Under the pieces are notes generated by a model. It did not search any database. It was not told the DNA's origin and saw only the letters and a program-made list of their open reading frames with translations. The translations under genes were made by a program, and so were the position numbers. A stretch of 64,000 nt of DNA from Panacagrimonas sp963975245 (GTDB lineage: Bacteria > Pseudomonadota > Gammaproteobacteria > Nevskiales > Nevskiaceae). Below, in pieces: positions 34,964 through 43,331 of the stretch. The DNA is taken from NCBI GenBank assembly GCA_963975245.1, contig CAXBFJ010000003.1, positions 124,001-188,000 of the forward strand. The letters are read 5' to 3'. Each line of letters begins with the position of its first letter. Position 1 is the first letter of the stretch.

Positions 34964-35334
34964 CGGCTTTCTCCTCTCGTGGGTCTGCGCCAAAGAATCG
35001 GCCTCGTGTGACGGTAAATTAGCGGCCCATGCCCACCCTCACCCCACCCCAAAAGATGGGATTGGCCTATTGGCGCCATAAAAGGTTTTCCCGCCCCATA
35101 CCGCCATGCAGGCTTTCAACTCACTGCAGGGGCGCGCCCCTATTGCATCTGGGACCGCTCGGGAGGGGCACTGACTTGCCGCTACCCATCGAACGGCGGG
35201 GTCACTATCTTGCTGGCTCAGGTTAAAAGTGGGCGGGTACGGCAAGTTCAGAAATATCGCCGGATAGTAGACACTGTGCCCGCAGCGGCATTAGCAAAAT
35301 CAAATCTTTCATAAAGCAAACAGGGGGAAGAAAC
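34964..35334. promoter_or_regulatory. Divergent promoter region, carboxylase operon / isomerase-like gene
   Basis: These 371 bases hold no convincing gene and must contain the promoters of both divergent units. The plus-strand gene has a good ribosome binding site (AGGGGGAAGAAAC). I see no clear operator palindrome. The nearest regulator gene is the Crp/Fnr-type one at 37622. Confidence 0.5.
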
Positions 35335-35811
35335 ATGCAACAACAACAAAGGCGGATGATCGCCCACGGTGCCATCGTCATTTTCATCGGTTTGGCCTGC
35401 GGATTCGGACTGGTCATGAGTCTGATTGGCGGCTTCGAGATTCTGCCTACCGTCATCATTAATTTTGAAATGTTTGGAGAAACCAGCGCCTGGGCACGCG
35501 CCCATGTCGGTGGAATCCTAAACGGTCTGTTCGTGATTTCCGTGGCACTGCTGACCCACGCAATGGCATTGCCTCAGAAGCTTGCATCCCAGCTCTACTG
35601 GATGCTGGTGGGTACGGGATATGCCAATACCGCGTTCTACTGGGGCGCCCTTTTTGCACCCAGCCGCGCGCTCACTTTTGGTGACAACCGCTTGGGCGAA
35701 ACCAACATCGCCGGCATTTTGGGGTTCGCCCCCGCACTGGTATTTGCCGTCGTCGCGATGATCGCAATGGTCATCATTGCGCGTCAGGGCTTCTCAGGCT
35801 CCAGCCGCTAG
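35335..35811 (+). CDS. Styrene-oxide isomerase (StyC)-family membrane protein
   Basis: The 158-aa protein has four membrane segments (about 10-32, 56-76, 86-106, 124-150). It resembles styrene oxide isomerase StyC along its length: A-H-G near residue 10, G-G-F-E-I-(L/I)-P near 32, W-A-R-A-H-x-G-x-x-L-N-G near 53, F-Y near 101 and L-T-F-G-(D/P)-N near 111. The StyC residues tied to heme binding and catalysis (His58, Asn64, Tyr103, as I recall) have counterparts at His57, Asn63 and Tyr102. StyC turns an epoxide into an aldehyde by 1,2-rearrangement without a redox cofactor. The substrate here is unknown. It is paired with an FAD oxidoreductase 53 bases downstream and divergent from the carboxylase operon. 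Confidence 0.82.
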   Translation: MQQQQRRMIAHGAIVIFIGLACGFGLVMSLIGGFEILPTVIINFEMFGETSAWARAHVGGILNGLFVISVALLTHAMALPQKLASQLYWMLVGTGYANTAFYWGALFAPSRALTFGDNRLGETNIAGILGFAPALVFAVVAMIAMVIIARQGFSGSSR

Positions 35812-35864
35812 TCTGCAGGGCACCGGCCCGATAGTTAAACCATACTTGGTAAAGGTTGATTCAA

Positions 35865-37196
35865 ATGACGCAAACAAAACTGGAAACCGATTATCTGATT
35901 ATCGGCGCCGGTGCCATGAGCATGGCGTTCGCAGACACAATTTTTGATGAACAATCCGATGCCACGATGATCATCGTTGAGCGTCGTGCCAAGCCTGGCG
36001 GGCATTGGGTAGACGCCTATCCCTATGTCGCGCTTCATCAGCCAGCCGCATTCTACGGCGTGAACTCAGCACCATTGGGCCAGGGAGGTGAAGACCTGGC
36101 TTCCGGCGCGGAAATTCTTGCCTACTACCATCAGCGCATGAAGCGCATGGTTGCCAGTGGTCGCGTACGTTTCATGAACATGTGCAACTACCTCGGAGAT
36201 GGGAAGTTCGCACCCATCGCGGCGCCTGATCACATCACGCAAGTCACGGCCAGACGCCGAATCGTAGACGGTAGCTTCATGAACGTGGACGTGCCGGCAG
36301 CGGTACCGCCCAAGTTTGAGGTTGACCCATCACTGACCTTGGTTCCGCCCAACGCGCTTCCGCGCTTGAGCAGGCCCTGGAAACGCTACGTGATCTGCGG
36401 TGCGGGCAAGACCGGCACCGACGCCATCGTATTCCTGCTCGATGCAGGCGTGCCGCCAGAACAGATTCATTGGATTGCACCCAATGATTCCTGGCTGTGG
36501 GCACGAGACAAAGTGCAGGCAGGAACAGCTCTGGTTGAGTTTGAGAAGCACCTCGAAAGCATCATCGCGGCAAAGACAGTGGACGATATTTTCCACCAGC
36601 TGGAACGACAGGGCAGCGTGTACCGCATTGACGAAAACGTAGCGCCAACCAAGTGGCGTTGCGCCACCATTTCACGACGTGAAGTCAGCGAACTACAGCG
36701 CATCAAGAATGTGGTGCGTATGGGCCGCATCAAACGGATTGCGGCTGATCAGATCGAACTCGATGGCGGCAGCATCCCTACTGACGCCGAGACATTGCAT
36801 GTGGACTGTACCGCCAATGGCTTGCAACGCAGAGCGCGTCAGCCGATCTTCGAAAGCGGCAAGATCACACTGCAATCCCTGTTCATGTGCCAGCAGGTCT
36901 TCAGCGCCGCCATCATTGCGCGCATGGAAATCCTGAAACTGGATGACGCGACCCGCAATGGCATCTGCGAAGTCGTTCCGCATCCGGAGCACAACAAAGA
37001 TCACCCGACCTGCGTTGTTGCGAGCTTTCGCAACCTGTTCAAGGCCAACAAACACATGCTCGTCTGGCTACGCAAAAGTCGCCTGAACTTGCTGCATGAG
37101 GAAACCCTGTTTGATTACCTGACAGGCGCCCTGCGGCTGAAACGAAAAATGCCCCAGGCAGAAGCAGCCCTTGTTCGCTTGCAGTCAGTCCGCTGA
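35865..37196 (+). CDS. FAD/NAD(P)-binding oxidoreductase, unassigned
   Basis: The ATG at 35865 follows AAAGG; the product is 443 aa. It has two Rossmann motifs: G-A-G-A-M-S at residues 14-19 (FAD, with Ser in place of the third Gly) and G-A-G-K-T-G-T-D from residue 179 (NAD(P) type). V-E-R-R-A-K-P-G-G-H-W ends the first beta-alpha-beta unit. This two-Rossmann order is seen in flavin monooxygenases and related dehydrogenases, but the FMO fingerprint is not visible. No membrane segments are seen. Being next to a StyC-like isomerase, it could form the epoxide that the isomerase consumes; that role is inference. It is not similar to StyA in the parts I can compare. Confidence 0.72.
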   Translation: MTQTKLETDYLIIGAGAMSMAFADTIFDEQSDATMIIVERRAKPGGHWVDAYPYVALHQPAAFYGVNSAPLGQGGEDLASGAEILAYYHQRMKRMVASGRVRFMNMCNYLGDGKFAPIAAPDHITQVTARRRIVDGSFMNVDVPAAVPPKFEVDPSLTLVPPNALPRLSRPWKRYVICGAGKTGTDAIVFLLDAGVPPEQIHWIAPNDSWLWARDKVQAGTALVEFEKHLESIIAAKTVDDIFHQLERQGSVYRIDENVAPTKWRCATISRREVSELQRIKNVVRMGRIKRIAADQIELDGGSIPTDAETLHVDCTANGLQRRARQPIFESGKITLQSLFMCQQVFSAAIIARMEILKLDDATRNGICEVVPHPEHNKDHPTCVVASFRNLFKANKHMLVWLRKSRLNLLHEETLFDYLTGALRLKRKMPQAEAALVRLQSVR

Positions 37197-37359
37197 ACCT
37201 TACGGTCGATCCTGCGCGAGAGCGGCGGTAACCAGATGACCGCCGTCGGGCTTCCAAATTTGGTCCCGTCGCTGCTATCAGATCGAGCCTGATCGGTCCG
37301 GTTCGTGCCGGGAGCGGTAGCCCACGTCCGCCCGCTGTCGGCCAGATCATCGGGCGAAT

Positions 37360-37440
37360 CGCCAGCATGCCCTGAGCCTCGACGATCCGATCGAATCGGA
37401 ACACCCTGTCGATGACGCGCGAGAGCCCGCTGCTGGCCAA
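37360..37440 (-). pseudogene. Remnant of an MDR-family quinone oxidoreductase C-terminus
   Basis: On the minus strand about 20 codons read S-R-V-I-D-R-V-F-R-F-D-R-I-V-E-A-Q, very like the C-terminal P-V-I-D-R-V-F-P-F-D-x-I-x-E-A of zinc-type alcohol dehydrogenase/quinone reductases. The frame is closed by a TAA just upstream and loses similarity downstream, so only a fragment remains. The rest of 37197-37621 shows nothing I recognise. Confidence 0.35.
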
Positions 37441-37621
37441 ACCTTACGGCGCGGAGCATTGACGGGCCTCCACTCGTCTGCCAAGAGTTGTGTCGCTTCA
37501 TCATTCGCAATTTAGCGGCGAAATCAATGCCATGAAGGGGTGTCACCTCCTGCCTGCGATTTCCGCAGAGGCAGGCCGCCCCTCTCACAAGCCGACACGC
37601 ATTCTGTCGGTAAAATGCAGC

Positions 37622-38329
37622 ATGATCCCGTTGTCCTACCCTCACGATTTCTATGGCGCGCAACCGCCCTGCGTGCGTGCTGCCATTGACGCTGCCAGCA
37701 CGTTCAAGGATCTGCGCAAGGGCGGCAGGGTGATGCAGCAGGGGGAAACCAGCCATCAGCTGCACCAAGTGATGTCCGGCGAAGTGAAGGTGTCTTCCGT
37801 CAGCCATGATGGACGCGAAACCGTCGTCGCATTGATTCGGGCAGGTGGCTGGGTGTCACTTTCGGAGATCTTCTCCGGCCTTCCAGGGAACGCCGATGTC
37901 ACCGCGATAACGCCTGTTCGCCTGCGTTCAGTTTCCCGCTCGGCGCTTCTGGAACTGATGCGCGAACATCCGACGATCGCCGAAGAACTCTTGCGAGTAC
38001 TGAGTCAGCGGTTCAGCATCCTCTATCACACCAGCGTCGACCGCAGTGTGCTGAGCTTGAAGGAACGTGTGATCAAAGTTCTCTACATCCAAGCTTATTC
38101 ACGTGGCGCCCCCACGGGCGAGGTCACGATCTCGCTGCCGCAAGAGGAGTTGGCAAAGTTGCTCGATGCCGGGCGCCAAGCCCTCAACCGGGTGCTTCAG
38201 GAGTTGCAGCGCGAGGGGCTGATCGAATCCGGTTACGGAGCCGTCCGTCTACTTGGCCTGGAAGCGGTGCAGAAGAAATACGGCTACCTCGTCGACGTTG
38301 GCCAACCGGTGGCGGTGTACCGCGATTAA
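37622..38329 (+). CDS. Crp/Fnr-family transcriptional regulator
   Basis: The 235-aa protein has a cyclic-nucleotide-binding-type beta roll (about residues 30-120, with Q-Q-G-E-T and G-x-x-V-S-L-S-E-I-F) and a Crp-type helix-turn-helix near 170-205 (L-P-Q-E-E-L-A-K-L-L-D-A-G-R-Q-A-L-N-R-V-L). No N-terminal cysteine cluster is present, so it is not an FNR-type oxygen sensor. The start is uncertain; the ATG at 37622 fits the family length, but no strong ribosome binding site precedes it. It faces the reductase-membrane protein-crotonase unit downstream and may control it. Confidence 0.85.
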   Translation: MIPLSYPHDFYGAQPPCVRAAIDAASTFKDLRKGGRVMQQGETSHQLHQVMSGEVKVSSVSHDGRETVVALIRAGGWVSLSEIFSGLPGNADVTAITPVRLRSVSRSALLELMREHPTIAEELLRVLSQRFSILYHTSVDRSVLSLKERVIKVLYIQAYSRGAPTGEVTISLPQEELAKLLDAGRQALNRVLQELQREGLIESGYGAVRLLGLEAVQKKYGYLVDVGQPVAVYRD

Positions 38330-38411
38330 GGGATTGTCGTTTTGACGACAGATTTTTCTGACCAAAGCCCCCTAAGCTACGGCACATAGCCCTGCGGTCC
38401 GGAGATCTAGC

Positions 38412-38558
38412 GTGATCAAGCCTGAAGACATTGAGTATCACGTCCCCGCGGGCATCGGCTACCAATATGCGGCGACGATCGACTTGGTCGCCTGCATCCC
38501 CCAGCAGCGCATTCTCGCCACGTTCTACACCCTCACCCGCAAGGGGCTGGGCGGGTGA
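38412..38558 (+). CDS. Small hypothetical protein, 48 aa (GTG start)
   Basis: A GTG preceded by GGAG seven bases upstream opens a frame of 48 codons ending at a TGA at 38556-38558. The product reads I-K-P-E-D-I-E-Y-H-V-P near the start and L-A-T-F-Y-T-L-T-R-K-G-L near the end. Good placement of the ribosome binding site and non-random composition support it. I do not recognise the family; it may be the remnant of a longer gene, since the following 280 bases hold no clear gene. Confidence 0.35.
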   Translation: MIKPEDIEYHVPAGIGYQYAATIDLVACIPQQRILATFYTLTRKGLGG

Positions 38559-38837
38559 CCGGTAGATGTGACCACCTTTGTCTGCTTGCCGACACGCGCT
38601 CGGAATTGCAGCATCAGAGTTCGCAGCAACAGCAGCTTCCTGCGCCGGGGCGCTCTGGCCGTGCTACACCGGGCGGATGCTGCAGATGGCGATGACGCGC
38701 AGGATCACATCGCAAGGGCGCCTCCGCGACGGACTCACCATGGAAAGCGATCTACGAAACAAAGCGGCACACCTGCGCGCTCGCCGTTGGGACATCCCCG
38801 CAGCGTGCATTGGAATCTGAGCAAGGGAGCAACGAAC

Positions 38838-39590
38838 ATGAAAGTCCTTATCATCTATGCACACTCACAGCCCACCTCCTTCAACGGCGCGCTGCTGCGC
38901 ACCGCGGTGGACACGCTTGAGGCGCAGGGTCATGAGGTTCGCGTTTCGGATCTTTACGCGATGAACTTTAATCCCGTGGCCTCGGCCGCGGATTTCAAGG
39001 TGCGCCGATTCGAAGGACACTTACAGTACGACCGCGAGCAGAAGCACGCGGTGGAGCATCGCAGCTTCAGCGATGACATTCAGGCCGAGATCGACAAGGT
39101 GATGTGGTGTGACCTGCTGATCCTTCAGTTCCCGCTGTGGTGGTACTCCGCGCCGGCAATCCTCAAGGGCTGGTTTGATCGGGTTTTTGCCAACGGCCTG
39201 ATGTACGGACATTTCGGGCGCTTCGACAAAGGCGGCATGCGTGACAAGCGCGCGATGGTATCCACCACTACCGGCTGCTTTCCCGGCATGGTTGATGAAG
39301 GCGGCATCATGGGTCACCTCGACGCCATGCTGTGGCACCTGCAGTACGGGACGCTCGCCTATGTGGGTTTCGACGTGCTCGAACCGTTTGTGACCTGGTC
39401 GGTTCGCTACGAAGATGACGCCGCACGCGGGCTCTATCTTCAGGGTCTGGCGGAACGACTGCGTCGGCTCGAGGAGGTCCCGCTCAAGCCGCGACACCCC
39501 GTCGAGGATTTCGGCAAGGACTGGAAACTCAAACCAGGCGTCAGCCCACGTACCATCGGACACCAGCCGCTGCCCTCGCGCATCGGCTGA
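38838..39590 (+). CDS. NAD(P)H dehydrogenase (quinone)-type flavodoxin-fold protein
   Basis: The ATG at 38838, behind GGGAGC, gives a 250-aa protein with the flavodoxin-like fold of the NQO1/MdaB/KefF family. Features are M-K-V-L-I-I-Y-A-H-S-Q-P-x-S-F-N (FMN/FAD phosphate site), D-L-L-I-L-Q-F-P-L-W-W-Y-S-A-P-A-I-L-K-G-W-F-D-R-V (signature) and T-T-T-G near 150. Such enzymes reduce quinones or flavins with NAD(P)H. It is the first gene of a unit with a membrane protein (27 bases downstream) and a crotonase. Confidence 0.9.
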   Translation: MKVLIIYAHSQPTSFNGALLRTAVDTLEAQGHEVRVSDLYAMNFNPVASAADFKVRRFEGHLQYDREQKHAVEHRSFSDDIQAEIDKVMWCDLLILQFPLWWYSAPAILKGWFDRVFANGLMYGHFGRFDKGGMRDKRAMVSTTTGCFPGMVDEGGIMGHLDAMLWHLQYGTLAYVGFDVLEPFVTWSVRYEDDAARGLYLQGLAERLRRLEEVPLKPRHPVEDFGKDWKLKPGVSPRTIGHQPLPSRIG

Positions 39591-39617
39591 GCAATTAGAA
39601 AAACGGGAGGAGTAACC

Positions 39618-40412
39618 TTGGCCATTGGAACGCAGTACATCGGCGTGGAACAACGACCGCTCGACGCGATCATGCCCGCTCTGCCACAGGACCTCGTCAC
39701 CGCCGTCACCGGCGGACTCGTGGCCTTGCTCTACTTGTTTGCGCTGTGGCAGGCGTTTTCGTCGAAGCACAACGACCGCTGGCTGATCATGCTCGTCGCC
39801 GCGTCCATCACCATCCTGATGGAGCCCTTCGCCTGCTTCATGGTCAAAGCACATCACCCCGCGATTGACGCCTACGTGCTCCTGAGCGGGCTCGACGTGA
39901 CGGTGCCGTGGCAGCTGCTGTTCTTCTACATTCTCTACTTCGCACCGACAGGTGCATATTTGATGTGGCGCGCGTCCAAAGGCGTGTCCGCCGCGGGCTA
40001 CTGGATGGATTTCGTCGGCATCGTTCTGCTGCTGTGGGGCGCCGAGGCTTTCTGCATCTGGCTCGGCGTCTGGTTCTTCTTCGACTACAACCCGTTCGTC
40101 GTCGCCGGCCTGCCGATCTGGGTGTCACTGACGAACATCTCAGCCGTCTATGCTTGGTCCGTTGCAACGTCTTACTGCCTGGATCACTTGAAGGGCGCTG
40201 CACGATGGATCGCCGTCCTCGCCGCGCCCTTCGCCGCCATCGCGGTGTACGGCCCGGTCAGCCTTCCCGGCGCCGTTGCCTTGTACCGCGACGGCGCCGG
40301 ATTCGACGTGACAGGACCGGCTTGCTTGATCAGCGTGCTCGTCGGTTTGGGCTTCATCGCCGGTGCGCGTCACCTCTTGTTGTTGAGCGCCGGTCGCCTA
40401 CGCCGGGCCTGA
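39618..40412 (+). CDS. Multi-pass membrane protein of unknown family
   Basis: A TTG at 39618 with GGAGGAG seven bases upstream starts a 264-aa protein with about seven membrane segments (roughly 27-45, 53-73, 94-114, 128-150, 162-182, 195-215, 232-252). Aromatic residues are abundant (W-Q-L-L-F-F-Y-I-L-Y-F, W-L-G-V-W-F-F-F-D-Y). No transport or redox motif that I know is visible. It lies between a flavodoxin-fold reductase and a crotonase on the same strand with short gaps, so it could take part in uptake or membrane oxidation of the same substrate, which is a guess from position. Confidence 0.7.
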   Translation: MAIGTQYIGVEQRPLDAIMPALPQDLVTAVTGGLVALLYLFALWQAFSSKHNDRWLIMLVAASITILMEPFACFMVKAHHPAIDAYVLLSGLDVTVPWQLLFFYILYFAPTGAYLMWRASKGVSAAGYWMDFVGIVLLLWGAEAFCIWLGVWFFFDYNPFVVAGLPIWVSLTNISAVYAWSVATSYCLDHLKGAARWIAVLAAPFAAIAVYGPVSLPGAVALYRDGAGFDVTGPACLISVLVGLGFIAGARHLLLLSAGRLRRA

Positions 40413-40433
40413 CAGCTCTCAAAGGAAAAAGTC

Positions 40434-41222
40434 ATGAACAACACCTGCACTGCGTTGAGCATCGAAAACGGCATCGCGCGCCTTCGACTCACCGATCCCG
40501 AGACAGGCAATCCGATCCATCGACGCTTCTGCGACGAACTCTGCGATCGCGCCATCGAGATGTCCTGTCACTCCGATGTGCGGGCGGTGCTCGTAACCGC
40601 GGAAGGCAGGAACTTCGGTTTCGGCGGCGACATCGCGCACTTCGTGGCGCAGGGTGACGCGCTGCCTGCCGAGATCAAGCGCATGACCGCCACTATCCAC
40701 AGCGCCATTGCCCGCCTCCAGCGCATGGATGCGCCGATGGTCGTCGCGGTGCAGGGCATCTGTGCAGGCGGCTCTGCAGCGTTCGCCGCCGGATGCGACG
40801 TGGTGGTCAGCGCAGACACGGCCCGCTGGGTCGCGGCCTACACCGGCATCGGCTACAGCACAGACGCCAGCGCGACGGTCATGTTTTCGCGGCGCATGGG
40901 CCTGGCACGGGCAAGCAACTTCCTCTTGCGCAACCAGACGCTCGACGCGAACGCGGCGCTTGCCGCTGGTCTGGTCGACGAGGTGGTCCCCGCGGACGAG
41001 CTCCTTGCGCACGCCGAGGCGATCGCCGCGAAATTCGCGGTCGGACCAACCAAAGCTTATGGCGAGGTCCGGCGCCTGCTGTTGACGGCGCAGAATCAGC
41101 CGCTCGAAGCCCAGCTCGAACTAGAAGCGCAAGCACTTGCACGCGTAGCGGCGACTGACGACGCACGCGAGGGACTGCGGTCCTTCAGCGAAAAGCGCAA
41201 ACCGTCTTTCACGGGCCGCTGA
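40434..41222 (+). CDS. Crotonase-family enzyme, PaaG-like
   Basis: The 262-aa product is a paralogue of the one at 18018-18806; both share I-A-R-L-R-L-T-type starts, the R-A-S-x-F-L-L-x-N-Q stretch and the E-x-R-R-L-L-L...Q-P-L-(D/E)-A-Q-L-E-L-E-A end. Oxyanion-hole residues are in F-G-F-G-G-D-I-A-H and I-C-A-G-G-S-A-A. As in its paralogue, both hydratase glutamates are missing and an Asp is kept in G-Y-S-T-D-A-S-A-T, so isomerase activity is more likely than hydration. AAAGGAAAAAG precedes the ATG. It lies 21 bases after the membrane protein gene and closes that unit. Confidence 0.82.
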   Translation: MNNTCTALSIENGIARLRLTDPETGNPIHRRFCDELCDRAIEMSCHSDVRAVLVTAEGRNFGFGGDIAHFVAQGDALPAEIKRMTATIHSAIARLQRMDAPMVVAVQGICAGGSAAFAAGCDVVVSADTARWVAAYTGIGYSTDASATVMFSRRMGLARASNFLLRNQTLDANAALAAGLVDEVVPADELLAHAEAIAAKFAVGPTKAYGEVRRLLLTAQNQPLEAQLELEAQALARVAATDDAREGLRSFSEKRKPSFTGR

Positions 41223-41669
41223 GCACACCCTCCCCGCGGCCCTGCTACCTAGCCAACAGAAGCGCTCAGACTTCCCACGATTCGGTCTGGGCAAATTCGC
41301 GCGATAATTTTCCGGCGACCCCGATCACATCCGGCTCCACGTGGACAGCTGCGTGGAGCACGAGATCACGGCAGAAGACTGCCTGCGGGAGCTGCCGAGG
41401 ACAGAACAGCGCAGCGACTTCCACAGCATCATGACCTGGTCGGTTCACGGCCGGTCTTGCGTCATTACGGCCATATCGTGCTCACATTTGCTATCGGCGT
41501 AGCGGCCATCCACTTTGCGCCGCTCAGACGCAGAAGCTTGCGTCGCTCTTGCATTTAGTCGCAGAACTGAATGCGTACTCGCACCGTCGATTTGACGCCC
41601 TCAACGCGGTTGACCCAGAAACCGTATCGCGAAGTGCTCAGGCGAAGTTTCGGGCTGTTCTCAGAATGT
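41223..41669. other. Gene-free stretch with possible gene scraps
   Basis: No frame here looks like a real gene. A plus-strand frame after 41500 gives a short hydrophobic piece (R-H-Y-G-H-I-V-L-T-F-A-I-G-V), and another around 41310-41440 reads coherently for 40 codons, but both are closed by stops and match nothing I know. It may be decayed coding DNA. Confidence 0.4.
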
Positions 41670-43331
41670 CTACAGCGTCATGGCTGACAGGTCGGCCCCG
41701 GAACGGCTGTTGCGAGTCTCGCCAAGCAGACTACGCGCTACCACCTCAGCAACCCGGATGCCGTCAATGCCGGCAGACATGATGCCTCCGGCATAGCCCG
41801 CGCCTTCGCCGGCGGGATACAGGCCAGCCACATTGCTGCTCAGGCAATGATGATCGCGGACGACACGCAGCGGCGATGACGTGCGGGTCTCAACCCCGGT
41901 GAGAACGGCGTCGGGCATTGCGAAGCCGTTGATCTGTTTGTCGAAGGCCGGCAGGGCTTCGCGAATGGCTTGGATGGCGTAATCCGGAAGCGCAGCAGAC
42001 AGATCGCAGAAGTTTACGCCCGGTGTATAGCTCGGCTGGACACGACCGATCTCGACGGAAGGCTTTCCTGCAATGAAATCACCGACCAACTGTGCTGGTG
42101 CGTTGTAGTTCTCGCCACCCAGAATAAAGGCGCGCGACTCCAGCTCTTCTTGCAGGGCGATACCCGCCAATGGACCGGCTGCCGCACCCCCAGGGAAATC
42201 GTCAGGCGAAATGCCGACCACGATCCCCGCGTTGGCGTTGCGTTCGTTGCGGGAATACTGGCTCATGCCGTTGGTGACCACGCGCCGCGGATCGGAGGTC
42301 GCAGCGACAACCGTGCCGCCTGGGCACATGCAGAAACTGTAGACCGAGCGACCGTTGCCGGCGTGATGGACGAGTTTGTAGTCGGCAGCACCGACGAGCG
42401 GATGCCCTGCAAATTTTCCCAGTCGCGCTTTATCAATCAGTGATTGCGGATGCTCGATGCGAAAGCCGATTGAAAATGGTTTGGCCTCCATGTGAACGCC
42501 GCGCGCATGGAGCATGCGAAATGTTTCGCGTGCGCTGTGTCCAGGCGCGAAGATGACATGGTCGGCGAACAAGATTTCGCCCGAGCCGAGGACCACCCCG
42601 CGCATGCGCCCGTCTTCGATCAGAACATCAACGACCTTGCTCTGAAACCGAACTTCGCCGCCGAGTGATTCGAGTTCCTGTCGCATGCGGGTGACGACCC
42701 CTGTGAGTCGGAAGGTTCCGATATGCGGTTTACTGACATACAGAATCTCGGGGGGTGCGCCGGCTTTGACGAATTCCTGGAGTACCTTTCTGCTGCGATG
42801 CTCAGGATCCTTGACCTGGCTGTAGAGTTTGCCATCGCTGAAAAGACCGGCGCCGCCTTCGCCGAACTGGACGTTGGATTCAGGGTCGAGCGTTTTCTTC
42901 CGCCAGAGGTTCCAGGTGTCTTGCGTGCGCTGACGCACCGGCTTGCCTCGCTCCAGAACAATCGGCCGAAACCCCAGTTGAGCCAGCGTCAGCGCAGCGA
43001 ACAATCCGCAGGGTCCGAATCCAATCACCAGCGGACGATTGTCGAAACCTTCAGGCGCCGCGGCGGCGGGGTGGTACGCAATGTCAGGTGTCGGTCCGAT
43101 CTTGCGGTCTGTTTTGAATCGGTCCAGCACGCGTGCCTCGTCGCGCACCTGGCAGTCCACGGTATAGACGAAGCACAGCTCGGCATTCTTCTTGCGCGCG
43201 TCGTAACTGCGTCTGAACACCGCGAACTCGATGAGAGCACCTTCGGGCAATTTCAGCCGGGTCTGAATAGCCCGGCCAAGGGCATCCGGTGGGTGCCCAA
43301 CCGGCAGCGAGAGTTCCGTGATTCGCAACAT
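41670..43331 (-). CDS. FAD-dependent dehydrogenase of the COG2509 family
   Basis: The 553-aa protein begins M-L-R-I-T-E-L-S-L-P and has an N-terminal 90-residue domain, with the F-R-R-S-Y-D-A-R-K-K-N stretch diagnostic of this family. An FAD Rossmann site follows (P-L-V-I-G-F-G-P-C-G-L-F-A-A-L near 100). Further on are F-G-E-G-G-A-G-L-F-S-D-G-K-L, S-F-C-M-C-P-G-G-T-V-V-A-A-T, and the C-terminal G-E-G-A-G-Y-A-G-G-I-M-S-A-G-x-D-G-I. These are HI0933/GidA-like flavoproteins, widely conserved but with no settled function. The start at 43331 matches the family; an ATG seven codons upstream is possible. Confidence 0.88.
   Translation of the reverse strand: MLRITELSLPVGHPPDALGRAIQTRLKLPEGALIEFAVFRRSYDARKKNAELCFVYTVDCQVRDEARVLDRFKTDRKIGPTPDIAYHPAAAAPEGFDNRPLVIGFGPCGLFAALTLAQLGFRPIVLERGKPVRQRTQDTWNLWRKKTLDPESNVQFGEGGAGLFSDGKLYSQVKDPEHRSRKVLQEFVKAGAPPEILYVSKPHIGTFRLTGVVTRMRQELESLGGEVRFQSKVVDVLIEDGRMRGVVLGSGEILFADHVIFAPGHSARETFRMLHARGVHMEAKPFSIGFRIEHPQSLIDKARLGKFAGHPLVGAADYKLVHHAGNGRSVYSFCMCPGGTVVAATSDPRRVVTNGMSQYSRNERNANAGIVVGISPDDFPGGAAAGPLAGIALQEELESRAFILGGENYNAPAQLVGDFIAGKPSVEIGRVQPSYTPGVNFCDLSAALPDYAIQAIREALPAFDKQINGFAMPDAVLTGVETRTSSPLRVVRDHHCLSSNVAGLYPAGEGAGYAGGIMSAGIDGIRVAEVVARSLLGETRNSRSGADLSAMTL

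Noticed and set aside
35865..37196. Styrene monooxygenase StyA
   Set aside because: Despite the StyC-like neighbour, it has a second NAD(P)-type Rossmann motif and an N-terminus unlike StyA; no StyB reductase is next to it.
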